From Chlamydiota bacterium (GTDB lineage Bacteria > Patescibacteriota > Saccharimonadia > Saccharimonadales > UBA4665), in contig CAJCIR010000039.1 of assembly GCA_903970425.1 (NCBI GenBank), positions 1-34,122 on the forward strand: a stretch of DNA of 34,122 nucleotides, given 5' to 3'. Shown one piece after another: positions 1-8,238 of the stretch. The notes beneath the pieces are model-generated. The model was not told the DNA's origin. It was given only the letters and a program-made list of their open reading frames with translations, and made no database searches. A program made the position numbers and the translations under genes. Every line of letters begins with the position of its first letter. Position 1 is the first letter of the stretch.

Positions 1-1100
1 TGGAAGGGGAGGGGGCCATCTGCGTGGCCAAGGCCAATCTGGACGCCTTTGCCCACGGTGCTTCAACCGAGAATAGTGATTTTATGATTACTAAAAATCC
101 ACACGACAAAACCAGAGTTGCAGGAGGATCTTCTGGTGGCCCCGCCGCAGCTGTAGTGCTGCAAATGGCTCCTTTTGCTGTTGGCACAGATACGGGTGGA
201 TCAATTCGTCAGCCTGCCAGTTTCACAGGTTGTGTAGGCTATAAGCCAACTTATGGTTTAGTTTCTAGGAGTGGTGTAATTGCTATGGCGAGTAGTACAG
301 ACGTTATTGGACCGCTAACTAATACTGTCGAAGACACAGCATTAGTACTCGATGTAATGGCCGGTAAGGATCACCTAGATAGCACCACGATTGAACGAGA
401 CAAAACTAGTTATACAAAGCTAGGTGCTGACCTAAAAGGTAAAAAAATAGGAGTCATTAAAGAGTATCTGAGTGATGCCCTAGATGATGATGTTAGAAAG
501 AGTATAAAAAAAGCAATTGCCGATATTAAGCAAAAGGGAGCGGAAATTGTTGAGATCAGCTTGCCGTCAGTACCTTTAGCTCTAGCTGTCTACTACATTG
601 TTTGCCCTGCTGAGGTTAGTAGTAATTTAAGTCGATATGACGGTCAACGCTATGGTTATAGTTACAAGGAAGCCAAAGATTTGGATGAAAGCTATAACAA
701 ATCGCGTTCTATCGGTTTTGGGGCAGAGGCTAAGCGACGAATTATGATTGGTACTTATGTTCTTAGTAGCGGTTATTATGACGCCTATTATTTAAAAGCG
801 CAGATAGTCAGAACCAAGCTAATAAAAGAATTTAATGAGGCATTTTCTAAAGTCGATTTTTTGGTCGGTCCCGTAGCGCCGACAACAGCATTTAAGATCG
901 GCCAAAACACAGACGATCCACTAAAGATGTATCTATCGGACATTATGACTGTTGCTGCCAATTTAGTAGGGATCCCTTCAATTAGTATTCCAATAGGTGA
1001 TTCTGGAAAACTTCCTGTTGGTTTTCAGATTATGGCACCACAAAAGGCCGACCTAAAACTATTATCACTGGCTAAGGCAGTTGAGGAAGTAGTCGGATGA
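1..1100 (+). CDS. gatA: Aspartyl/glutamyl-tRNA amidotransferase subunit A, 5'-truncated by the window
   Basis: GatA hydrolyses glutamine and feeds ammonia to GatB, which converts Glu-tRNA(Gln) (and often Asp-tRNA(Asn)) to the amidated form in the cytoplasm. The reading frame is open from base 3, and a GTG at 24 is internal, so the gene starts upstream; about 110-120 residues of a usual 480-residue GatA are missing. The amidase signature is visible: the GGSSGGPAAAV loop carries the cis-Ser, and GTDTGGSIRQPA carries the nucleophilic Ser. The catalytic Lys must lie in the missing part. The GatA-typical AEAKRRIMIGTY segment follows. The TGA stop overlaps the ATG of the next gene (ATGA), which suggests translational coupling. 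gatC is expected upstream but is not visible. Confidence 0.96.
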   Translation, partial: EGEGAICVAKANLDAFAHGASTENSDFMITKNPHDKTRVAGGSSGGPAAAVVLQMAPFAVGTDTGGSIRQPASFTGCVGYKPTYGLVSRSGVIAMASSTDVIGPLTNTVEDTALVLDVMAGKDHLDSTTIERDKTSYTKLGADLKGKKIGVIKEYLSDALDDDVRKSIKKAIADIKQKGAEIVEISLPSVPLALAVYYIVCPAEVSSNLSRYDGQRYGYSYKEAKDLDESYNKSRSIGFGAEAKRRIMIGTYVLSSGYYDAYYLKAQIVRTKLIKEFNEAFSKVDFLVGPVAPTTAFKIGQNTDDPLKMYLSDIMTVAANLVGIPSISIPIGDSGKLPVGFQIMAPQKADLKLLSLAKAVEEVVG

Positions 1101-1528
1101 ACCACGAAAAAGAAATCATTGCTGTTATTGCGGTTTTCGCAATAATTATCGGCACAATTGGTTACCGTCTTCGCCCTAGACACTTGAAGGTCGGTGATTA
1201 TCAAGAGAAGTGGATGGAACTACAGAAATTGTGTTCGAATAAAGATACTTGGCCTGATGCACTTATCAGTGCCGATAAGCTACTAGACCGGGCTCTCAAA
1301 AAGAGACATTTTAGCGGCAAGAGTCCTGGCGAGCGACTTGTCTCCGCGCAGCGAGTGTTTACCGACAACGATACCCTATGGTTTGCCCACAAGCTACGTA
1401 ATAAGGTTGATAGCGAACCAAAGATAAAGCTTCGGGAACGCGATGTAAAAGATGCCCTGCTTGGCATAAGGCAGGGTTTAAAAGATATAGGAGCGCTGCC
1501 CAGTGGCAAGTCCAAAGACACAGAATAA
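1097..1528 (+). CDS. Small membrane-anchored protein of unknown function between gatA and gatB
   Basis: A 143-residue protein I do not recognise. Residues 7-23 (IIAVIAVFAIIIGTIGY) form one N-terminal membrane helix. The rest is a charged, helical, probably cytoplasmic domain rich in Lys/Arg/Asp, with a conserved-looking SGKSPGERLVSAQRVF segment near residues 74-89. It starts four bases inside gatA (ATGA overlap) and ends 26 bases inside gatB, so it is locked into the gat operon and almost certainly translated with it. A position between two amidotransferase subunits could mean a membrane tether or accessory factor for GatCAB, but that is inference from location only. The antisense ORFs here are shadows. 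Confidence 0.8.
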   Translation: MNHEKEIIAVIAVFAIIIGTIGYRLRPRHLKVGDYQEKWMELQKLCSNKDTWPDALISADKLLDRALKKRHFSGKSPGERLVSAQRVFTDNDTLWFAHKLRNKVDSEPKIKLRERDVKDALLGIRQGLKDIGALPSGKSKDTE

Positions 1529-2981
1529 GTACCACCCAACTATTGGCATTGAGTGTCATGTCCAGCTTAAGACTGTCACTAAATTATTTGCAGCTGTTGG
1601 TAATGATGCTCGTGAGGCGGCTCCCAATACGTTGGTGAGTCATATCTGTTTTGGAATGCCCGGTGCTCTGCCAGTTCTAAATAAAGAGGCTGTGGCCTTA
1701 GCTTCCCGTGCCGCCTTCGCACTGGGTACTACTCCGCAGAAGTTCTCTCGTTTTGACCGAAAACATTATTTCTACCCAGATCTACCCAAAGGCTATCAAA
1801 TCACCCAATTTTATTATCCGATCATTGTCGGTGGAAAGATAAAGATTGAAGTTGATGGCGAAGAGAAGACTGTTGGAATTAATAAAGCACACATTGAGGA
1901 AGACGCCGGTAAAAGTACTCATCCGGCAGGAGCAGACTACAGCCTTGTCGATCTAAACCGAGCCGGCACGCCTCTACTTGAAATAGTCACTGAACCAGAC
2001 ATGCACAGTGCAGCTGAAGTCCGGGCCTGCGCGCGTGAACTTTATCTTCGTATGAAGTATGCTGATGTGTCCTATGCCAATCTCTACTACGGTAATATGC
2101 GGTTTGATGTAAACGTCAGTATTAGCAGTGATCCAACAGAACTTGGGACACGTTCGGAAACTAAGAATCTTAATAGTTTCAGGAGTGTTGAGAAGGTGGT
2201 AGAATACGAAATTAAGCGCCAAACACAACTATTGGAAAAGGGAGAGAAGATTGTCCAAGAAACCAGGGGTTGGGATGACGCTAAGCAGAGAACTTTCTCT
2301 CAGCGCAGCAAAGAAGATGCCCATGATTACCGTTATTTCCCCGAACCTGATTTACCTCCTGTGGTGCTAAGCGATGAATATATCGAAGAAGTTAGAAAGA
2401 TCGTACCAATTATGCCTGAGCAATGGCGGGAGCGTTTGGCTGGTCTAGGTTTAGATAAATCTCAAACCGAGCTACTACTGGATGCAGAGGTTGACGATGA
2501 ACAAGTCAGTTATCTGTCATTAATCGAAGCTAATCTTTCCAATACTGATTTTGCTAAACGACTGGTAAACTGGTTGATTAATGTTGAGATACCTCTTCGT
2601 CGTGAGAAAGAAATTCCAACTCTATTTTCAGATCACGATCGAACCAGGAAGTATCTGGAAATCTATAAACTGTCAGTCAATGGTTCGCTAAATTCAACTA
2701 AAGCAAAAGAATTAATTGAGAGTCTTTTAACACTAGAGTCTTTGCCAGATGATATTGCTGCCCACGCCAAAGAAAAAGGCTTCATACAAGTTTCTGATGA
2801 AGGCGAGATCCTTAAGATCGTTGATCAGGTCTTAGCTCAGAATCCCAAGGCAGCGGATGATGTTAAGACTGGCGAAACCAAGGCAATTGGGTTCTTGGTA
2901 GGACAGGTGATGAAAGAATCTAGAGGAAAGGCTAATCCAGAACTTGCCAACGAACTTATTCGTCGACAACTCGGGATGTGA
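1503..2981 (+). CDS. gatB: Aspartyl/glutamyl-tRNA amidotransferase subunit B
   Basis: GatB is the kinase and amidotransferase subunit of GatCAB; it phosphorylates the mischarged Glu/Asp and transfers ammonia to it on the tRNA. The 492 residues match the family's usual length. Landmarks are the N-terminal GIECHVQLKTVTKLF segment, the cradle motif DRKHYFYPDLPKGYQI, the LVDLNRAGTPLLEIVTEPD block, and a C-terminal helical/YqeY-like domain ending in NPELANELIRRQLGM that binds tRNA. The start is GTG 1503 (VASPKTQNKYHPTIGIE), 26 bases inside the upstream membrane-protein gene, with no better start downstream. Together with gatA it indicates indirect Gln-tRNA synthesis in this organism. Confidence 0.97.
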   Translation: MASPKTQNKYHPTIGIECHVQLKTVTKLFAAVGNDAREAAPNTLVSHICFGMPGALPVLNKEAVALASRAAFALGTTPQKFSRFDRKHYFYPDLPKGYQITQFYYPIIVGGKIKIEVDGEEKTVGINKAHIEEDAGKSTHPAGADYSLVDLNRAGTPLLEIVTEPDMHSAAEVRACARELYLRMKYADVSYANLYYGNMRFDVNVSISSDPTELGTRSETKNLNSFRSVEKVVEYEIKRQTQLLEKGEKIVQETRGWDDAKQRTFSQRSKEDAHDYRYFPEPDLPPVVLSDEYIEEVRKIVPIMPEQWRERLAGLGLDKSQTELLLDAEVDDEQVSYLSLIEANLSNTDFAKRLVNWLINVEIPLRREKEIPTLFSDHDRTRKYLEIYKLSVNGSLNSTKAKELIESLLTLESLPDDIAAHAKEKGFIQVSDEGEILKIVDQVLAQNPKAADDVKTGETKAIGFLVGQVMKESRGKANPELANELIRRQLGM

Positions 2982-2987
2982 TAATAT

Positions 2988-3881
2988 TTGAAAGTGAAAC
3001 CCGTAACAAAAGCTGTAATCGCCGCTGCCGGACTTGGGACTAGGTTCTTACCTCAGACCAAAGCAATGCCGAAAGAGATGCTGCCGCTCGTTGATAAACC
3101 TATTATTCAGTACGTTGTAGAAGAGCTAGTTAGTGTTGGTATTAAAGACATTGTTATCGTTACTGGTATTAACAAACGAAGCATTGAAGATCATTTTGAT
3201 AAACCAAGCGAAGACCTAGTCGCTAATTTGCGAAGTGCCGGAGAAAGTAAAAGGAAACTTCTTGAAGAAGTAGAGTCTATCGCAGATATGGCCAATTTTG
3301 TTTATGTCCGACAAAAAGGGCCATACGGCAACGGCACACCTTTGATGAACGTCGAGCACCTAATTGGAGATGAGCCTTTTATCTTTACATTTAGTGATGA
3401 TTTCATTGTCGCCACTCCACCTCGCTTTAAACAAATGATAGACCTTTATCATGAGTTTAATAGTCCAGTAATAAGTGCAGTTACTGCTAAGCTCGATGAG
3501 GACTATAGTCGTTATGGCTTTGTCGGTGGAAAGACCATTCGTGAGGGCATAATTGACGTTGAAACAATTATCGAAAAACCAGGGAGAGAGGCTGCACCCT
3601 CTAATATGGCCATGGTTAGTGGATTTCTTTTAACGACTGATTTTTTCCCTTATCTACATCAGGCCTCCGATAAATTAGAGCCTGGCTCTGAGTTTTACAG
3701 TAACGAGGCACTAAAGTTGATGCTGGCTGATGGCAAGAAGATCGTGGCCTCAGAAATAACTAACGCCACTTACTACGATGCTGGAAATAAATTAGAATAC
3801 CTCAAAACTGTCGTTGATTTTGCTTTGCAACGCGATGACATCAAGGACCAGTTCCGAGAGTATCTAAAAGGAAAGTTGTAA
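2988..3881 (+). CDS. galU: UTP-glucose-1-phosphate uridylyltransferase
   Basis: GalU makes UDP-glucose from UTP and glucose 1-phosphate, supplying glycosyl donors for surface polysaccharide or glycolipid. At 297 residues it has the normal bacterial length. The nucleotide-binding signature is at the N-terminus: AAAGLGTRFLPQTKAMPKEMLP, including the PKEMLP Lys. KPIIQYVVEELVSVGIKDIVIVTG follows, then the acidic active-site region FIFTFSDDFIVA and the IIEKPGREAAPSNMAMVSGF segment. The chosen start is TTG 2988, six bases after the gatB stop; GTG 2994 is an alternative. There is no strong Shine-Dalgarno sequence, so the gene may depend on coupling to gatB. Confidence 0.95.
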   Translation: MKVKPVTKAVIAAAGLGTRFLPQTKAMPKEMLPLVDKPIIQYVVEELVSVGIKDIVIVTGINKRSIEDHFDKPSEDLVANLRSAGESKRKLLEEVESIADMANFVYVRQKGPYGNGTPLMNVEHLIGDEPFIFTFSDDFIVATPPRFKQMIDLYHEFNSPVISAVTAKLDEDYSRYGFVGGKTIREGIIDVETIIEKPGREAAPSNMAMVSGFLLTTDFFPYLHQASDKLEPGSEFYSNEALKLMLADGKKIVASEITNATYYDAGNKLEYLKTVVDFALQRDDIKDQFREYLKGKL

Positions 3882-3913
3882 TCTGCCGCCTCCTTGGCGT
3901 AAGATAAATCTAC

Positions 3914-4177
3914 ATGGAAAAAGCATCAGAATTATTAGTTATCATTTTATCATCAGTTCTTGTCGTATTCTTTTTGCTTCTGATTACAGTATTACTGAAG
4001 GTAATCTGGGTACTTGATAGCTTAAAGCGGATTGCTGAAAAAGCTGAGAGACTAGCAGATTCTGCCGAAGCAGTAGGCCAATTTTTTGAGAACGTTACGG
4101 GGCCTGTTGCTTTAGGTAAATTTCTAGCTAACATTACTCATCACGCATTTAATCACAATAAGAAAAAAGGGGAATGA
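3914..4177 (+). CDS. Small single-pass membrane protein, DUF948-like architecture
   Basis: An 87-residue protein with one long hydrophobic helix (about residues 8-33, LLVIILSSVLVVFFLLLITVL) followed by an amphipathic, coiled-coil-prone segment (SLKRIAEKAERLADSAEAVG) and a basic C-terminus. This layout resembles the DUF948 general-stress membrane proteins often found next to YtxH proteins, and a YtxH-like gene follows by one base. I infer a two-gene envelope or stress unit. A weak TAAGAT box ends eight bases before the ATG (cgTAAGATaaatctac then ATG) and there is no Shine-Dalgarno sequence, so it may be leaderless. Family assignment is by architecture only. Confidence 0.75.
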   Translation: MEKASELLVIILSSVLVVFFLLLITVLLKVIWVLDSLKRIAEKAERLADSAEAVGQFFENVTGPVALGKFLANITHHAFNHNKKKGE

Positions 4178-4178
4178 A

Positions 4179-4583
4179 ATGAAAAATAATACTAAGAGGA
4201 TTGCAATTGGAGCTGTAGTTGCTGGAGTTGGCGGCTATATAGCTGGTATTTTAACTGCTCCAAAAAGCGGTAAAGAAACACGTAAAGATATAAAAGACGT
4301 GGCCGTTAAGACAACTGCCGAAGCGGAACGAAGGCTTAAGGAGCTGCACACCGAATTAAGCAAACTGATCGATCAGGCCAAAGCCAAGGGCTCACAGTTT
4401 ACGGGTAAGGCTAAAGAAGAATTAGATAAATTAGTAAGTGCTGCAACTGCTGCTAAGCAAAAAGCACGCGAAATTCTTAGCGCTATTCACGAAGGCGATG
4501 CTGAAGACAAGGATCTTGCCAAAGCTGTCAAAGAATCAGCTGCAGCTGCTGAACACCTCAAAGCATATTTGAAAAAACAGTAA
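4179..4583 (+). CDS. YtxH-like membrane-associated protein
   Basis: A 134-residue protein with the YtxH signature near the N-terminus: a glycine-rich membrane helix (residues 8-25, AIGAVVAGVGGYIAGIL) running directly into TAPKSGKETRKDI. The remainder is Ala/Lys/Glu-rich and strongly helical (KAKEELDKLVSAATAAKQKA), resembling an apolipoprotein- or LEA-like amphipathic helix. YtxH family members are small stress-associated membrane proteins without a defined enzymatic role. The gene starts one base after the previous TGA and has a good Shine-Dalgarno sequence (AAAGGGGA, about 5 nt from the ATG), unlike most first genes in this window. Confidence 0.85.
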   Translation: MKNNTKRIAIGAVVAGVGGYIAGILTAPKSGKETRKDIKDVAVKTTAEAERRLKELHTELSKLIDQAKAKGSQFTGKAKEELDKLVSAATAAKQKAREILSAIHEGDAEDKDLAKAVKESAAAAEHLKAYLKKQ

Positions 4584-4614
4584 ATATTTATTGAAAATCT
4601 AATTATGTTTATAA

Positions 4615-4639
4615 CGCTTCGGCCTAGAAGCGATATAAT
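4615..4639 (+). promoter_or_regulatory. dnaE promoter -10 with overlapping inverted repeat
   Basis: TATAAT at 4634-4639 is a perfect -10 box. Immediately upstream is a perfect inverted repeat, CGCTTC (4615-4620), ggccta, GAAGCG (4627-4632). This occupies the -10/-35 spacer and leaves no recognisable -35. The expected start is about 4646, giving a leader of about 26 nt with the Shine-Dalgarno AGGGAG at 4657-4662. The repeat could be an operator; no repressor can be named. Confidence 0.55.
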
Positions 4640-4671
4640 AGAAGTAGTTAAATTCTAGGGAGAAAACAAAA

Positions 4672-7600
4672 GTGGGTTCTAAGGGGACAGGTTCGCTATC
4701 GACAAGTGATTATGTGCATCTACACAATCACACCCAGTATAGCCTTCTTGATGGCCTAACTAAGATTCCTGCACTAATTGAAAAAGTCCAGAAATCAGGC
4801 ATGGAAGCGGTTGCTATAACTGATCACGGAACAATGAGCGGGGTCATTGAATTCTATAAAGAATCTAAGGCCAAGAACATTAAACCGATTATAGGTATTG
4901 AGACGTATGTAGCCAGTCGGCTACACACAGATAAAGACCCTGTTCATGACAAGTTAAACTATCACCTCATAGTTCTAGCCATGAACAATACTGGCTATCA
5001 GAATTTGATGCGCTTATCGACCACCGCTAATCTCGAAGGTTTTTACTATCGACCTCGAGTGGATCATGAGTTACTCGAGAAGTATAACGAAGGATTAATT
5101 GTTCTTAGTGGCTGCATAGGTGGTGAGGTCGGGGACTTGCTTCGCCAGGGACAATACGATCAGGCCAAGAAGGTCGCCGAGTGGTACAAGTCGATATTTG
5201 GTGACCGCTATTATCTAGAAGTTCAGGACCATGGTCACCCCGAACACCCCACCAAGTGGGAGGAACAAGTGGAAGTAACAGAACAAACCATGAAGCTTGG
5301 TGCCGAATTATCAATTCCCTGCGTATTGACCTGTGACGCACACTATCTTAATAAGGAAGACCAAGAAGTCCATGAAATACTGTTGTGTGTTCAAACTGGC
5401 TCATTTCTAACAGACGAGAAAAGGATGAGCTTAAAGCAGTTTGAGCTACATGTTACCGATCCCAAAGAGATTATTAAACGATGGGGGAAAGATCACCCAG
5501 AAGTCATAACTAATACCCGAGCTATTGCCGATCGTTGCGATGTGGAGATCCAGCTTGGGAAGACTTTGATACCTAAATTCCCGGTACCTAAAGGCCAGGA
5601 CGAAAAAAGTTATCTACACAGTTTAGTGTGGCAAGGGTTAGCTTGGCGATATGCGGGGAAAGATTCCAAAGAGATCGAAAAACTTAGCGACACTGCTGCT
5701 CGCAAGTTATTAACGCCTGAGATTATTGAGAGGACCGAGTACGAATTAGGTACTATCGACTCGATGGGCTTTAATGGTTATTTTCTTATTGTTCAGGACT
5801 TTATTGGGTGGGGTAAGGACCGGGGGATAATATTCGGGCCTGGTAGAGGCTCAGCTGCAGGATCGATAGTGGCCTACGGCCTTAGGATTACTGAAATAGA
5901 CCCGCTAGCTTATAACCTAATGTTTGAGAGATTTCTAAACCCTAGTCGTATAAGCATGCCCGATATCGACATTGATATTCAAGACACGCGCCGAGACGAA
6001 GTTATACAATACTGTGTCGAAAAATATGGCAGTGGTCGAGTAGCCAACATAGCAACATTTGGACGCATGGCTGCTAGAAATGCTGTACGCGATGTATCTA
6101 GGGTATTGCAAGTACCTTACGCCGAGGCTGATCGACTAGCTAAGATGTTGCCTCCACCCATACAGGGAAGACACATTCCTTTGTCTAAATCGATTAAAGA
6201 AAACTCTGAACTAAAAGGCGAATACCAGAATAATGAGACTGCTAAAAAAGTTTTCGATCTGGCAATTAGACTAGAGGGGACAATTCGCAGCCACGGAGTG
6301 CATGCCGCTGGTGTAGTTATTGCGCCTGATGAGATCGTCAAATTTACCCCATTAGAAATGGCCCAAAAAGGTGTAGTAGCCACCCAGTATTCAATGGGTC
6401 CGATTGATGAGCTAGGGTTACTTAAGATCGATTTCTTGGGGCTCTCTAACCTAACTACAATCAATAACGCCCTGCGTATAATTCGAAGAGTCTATGGGGT
6501 AGAAATTGATCTAAACGAAATCCCTCGTGATGATCCCAAAACATTTGAATTGTTACAACGGGCAGATACTACTGGAGTCTTCCAGCTGGAATCAGCTGGA
6601 ATGAAACGCTACTTAAAAGAACTTAAACCAACCCTATTTGAAGACATCATTGCTATTGGGGCATTGTACCGCCCCGGGCCAATGGCAGAGATTCCTCGAT
6701 TTATTCAAAGTAAGAACGATCCAAAGGCAATAACTTATCTGCATGAATCTCTTAAGCCAGTACTTGAAGAAACGTACGGCGTAATGGTCTACCAGGAGCA
6801 AATCACTAAGCTGCTTCAGTTGGTAGCTGGCTATACTCCTGGGGAGGCAGATCTTGTTCGAAAAGCTATCGGTAAAAAGAACCGTGCCATTATGGTGGCT
6901 GAGGAACCAAGATTTATCGAAGGCTGTATAAAGAAAGGTTTGACCAAAGCGAACGCAGAAAAACTATGGAAACAAATCCAGCCCTTTGCTGACTATTCAT
7001 TTAATAAAGCCCACGCTACATGCTACGCCCAAATATCTTATTGGACAGCCTACTTAAAAGCTCATTACCCAAGTGCCTTTATGGCGGCCTTAATGACTAG
7101 CGATTATGATGATATTGATCGACTTAGCATTGAAATCAGCGAGTGTCAGCACTTGGGCATTGAAGTCTTGGCGCCTGATGTAAATGAATCATTTCTGGAA
7201 TTTGCTATTGTTCCAGGTGAAAAGCAGCAGATTCGATTTGGAATGAGGGCAATTAAGAATGTAGGCAGTGCTGCGGTCGAAGATATACTTAGGGCCAGAG
7301 AAATAGACGGTCCGTTTAGTACTCTGGAGGATTTTTTCAGTAAGATTAATCCGCGTGTTGTTAATCGAAAAACATTGGAAAGTTTGATAAAGGCTGGCGC
7401 CTTAGATCGATTTGGAGAAAGAGGAGTGCTTCTAGCTAACATAGATGGGCTGGTAGCCTATTCTTCCCGACTGGCGAAATCACTGGCTAATGGCCAGACC
7501 GATCTTTTTGGTAATTTATTAGAAGGCGATGAAACTAAACCCAAGCTCACTATGACTCTTGAAGCTCCACTGACAGACAAGCGCGAGCAACTGCAATGGG

Positions 7601-8238
7601 AAAGGGAATTGCTGGGCATATATCTATCGCAACACCCGCTAGAGGGCTACCAAGACTATTTGTCGAAGTTGACTCAATCACTCGAAGAAATAAAGACCGT
7701 TTCTGAGGGGAAAGGCGTCAATGTCGGTGGCCTTATTTCTGATGTTAGAGAAATTACTACACGTAATGGTGCCAAAATGGCTTTTATAAAGCTAGAAGAC
7801 ATGAATGGCCAAATTGAACTCGTAATTTTTCCCAAAATCTATCAGCAAACTACTGACATCTGGCGACGCGATCAAGTTGTGGTAGCCAAAGGGAAAGTAT
7901 CGCTGCGTGACGGGGAAGCTAAAATTACTGTAGACAGCGCCGTAATCCTCAAGCCAGAAGATGGTGTGGCAGTTAAAACGGTATCCGAAGATATAGCCTC
8001 AACAAGCCTGGTTAGTCGGGTATATGTTCGTCTCGATGACACTCAAGATCAACAGAAATTAATGTCTCTCAAACAAACCATCGATGACTATAGGGGGCCC
8101 TCTGAAGTAGTTCTGGTCTTGGGTACGGCAGATGACAAGCAAGCTATCAAACTTCCAACCGGAATTAATCTTGAGCGCGAAGAAGCTATTGAACAGCTAA
8201 AGTCACTAGTTGGAGTTGAAAACGTTAAGATTCAATAA
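4672..8238 (+). CDS. dnaE: DNA polymerase III alpha subunit
   Basis: The replicative polymerase, 1188 residues, which is full length for DnaE. The N-terminal PHP domain (about residues 14-280) retains its metal-site histidines (HLHNHTQYSLLDG, AITDHGTMSGVIEFYKES), so a PHP proofreading role is possible. The palm carries PDIDIDI (about 428-434) and the third Asp in LLKIDFLGLSN (about 586). FGPGRGSAAGS and YRPGPMAEIPRFI are typical DnaE blocks. The helix-hairpin-helix region lies near 850-910, and the C-terminal OB fold (GVNVGGLISDV, about 1015) closes the protein. The start is GTG 4672, chosen because AGGGAG lies nine bases upstream and the N-terminus then reads straight into the PHP domain. 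It ends exactly where the convergent CAP gene ends. Confidence 0.98.
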   Translation: MGSKGTGSLSTSDYVHLHNHTQYSLLDGLTKIPALIEKVQKSGMEAVAITDHGTMSGVIEFYKESKAKNIKPIIGIETYVASRLHTDKDPVHDKLNYHLIVLAMNNTGYQNLMRLSTTANLEGFYYRPRVDHELLEKYNEGLIVLSGCIGGEVGDLLRQGQYDQAKKVAEWYKSIFGDRYYLEVQDHGHPEHPTKWEEQVEVTEQTMKLGAELSIPCVLTCDAHYLNKEDQEVHEILLCVQTGSFLTDEKRMSLKQFELHVTDPKEIIKRWGKDHPEVITNTRAIADRCDVEIQLGKTLIPKFPVPKGQDEKSYLHSLVWQGLAWRYAGKDSKEIEKLSDTAARKLLTPEIIERTEYELGTIDSMGFNGYFLIVQDFIGWGKDRGIIFGPGRGSAAGSIVAYGLRITEIDPLAYNLMFERFLNPSRISMPDIDIDIQDTRRDEVIQYCVEKYGSGRVANIATFGRMAARNAVRDVSRVLQVPYAEADRLAKMLPPPIQGRHIPLSKSIKENSELKGEYQNNETAKKVFDLAIRLEGTIRSHGVHAAGVVIAPDEIVKFTPLEMAQKGVVATQYSMGPIDELGLLKIDFLGLSNLTTINNALRIIRRVYGVEIDLNEIPRDDPKTFELLQRADTTGVFQLESAGMKRYLKELKPTLFEDIIAIGALYRPGPMAEIPRFIQSKNDPKAITYLHESLKPVLEETYGVMVYQEQITKLLQLVAGYTPGEADLVRKAIGKKNRAIMVAEEPRFIEGCIKKGLTKANAEKLWKQIQPFADYSFNKAHATCYAQISYWTAYLKAHYPSAFMAALMTSDYDDIDRLSIEISECQHLGIEVLAPDVNESFLEFAIVPGEKQQIRFGMRAIKNVGSAAVEDILRAREIDGPFSTLEDFFSKINPRVVNRKTLESLIKAGALDRFGERGVLLANIDGLVAYSSRLAKSLANGQTDLFGNLLEGDETKPKLTMTLEAPLTDKREQLQWERELLGIYLSQHPLEGYQDYLSKLTQSLEEIKTVSEGKGVNVGGLISDVREITTRNGAKMAFIKLEDMNGQIELVIFPKIYQQTTDIWRRDQVVVAKGKVSLRDGEAKITVDSAVILKPEDGVAVKTVSEDIASTSLVSRVYVRLDDTQDQQKLMSLKQTIDDYRGPSEVVLVLGTADDKQAIKLPTGINLEREEAIEQLKSLVGVENVKIQ

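Noticed and set aside
24-1100. GTG 24 as the true gatA start
   Set aside because: The frame is open upstream to base 3 and the visible protein lacks the catalytic Lys region, so the gene is cut by the window edge.
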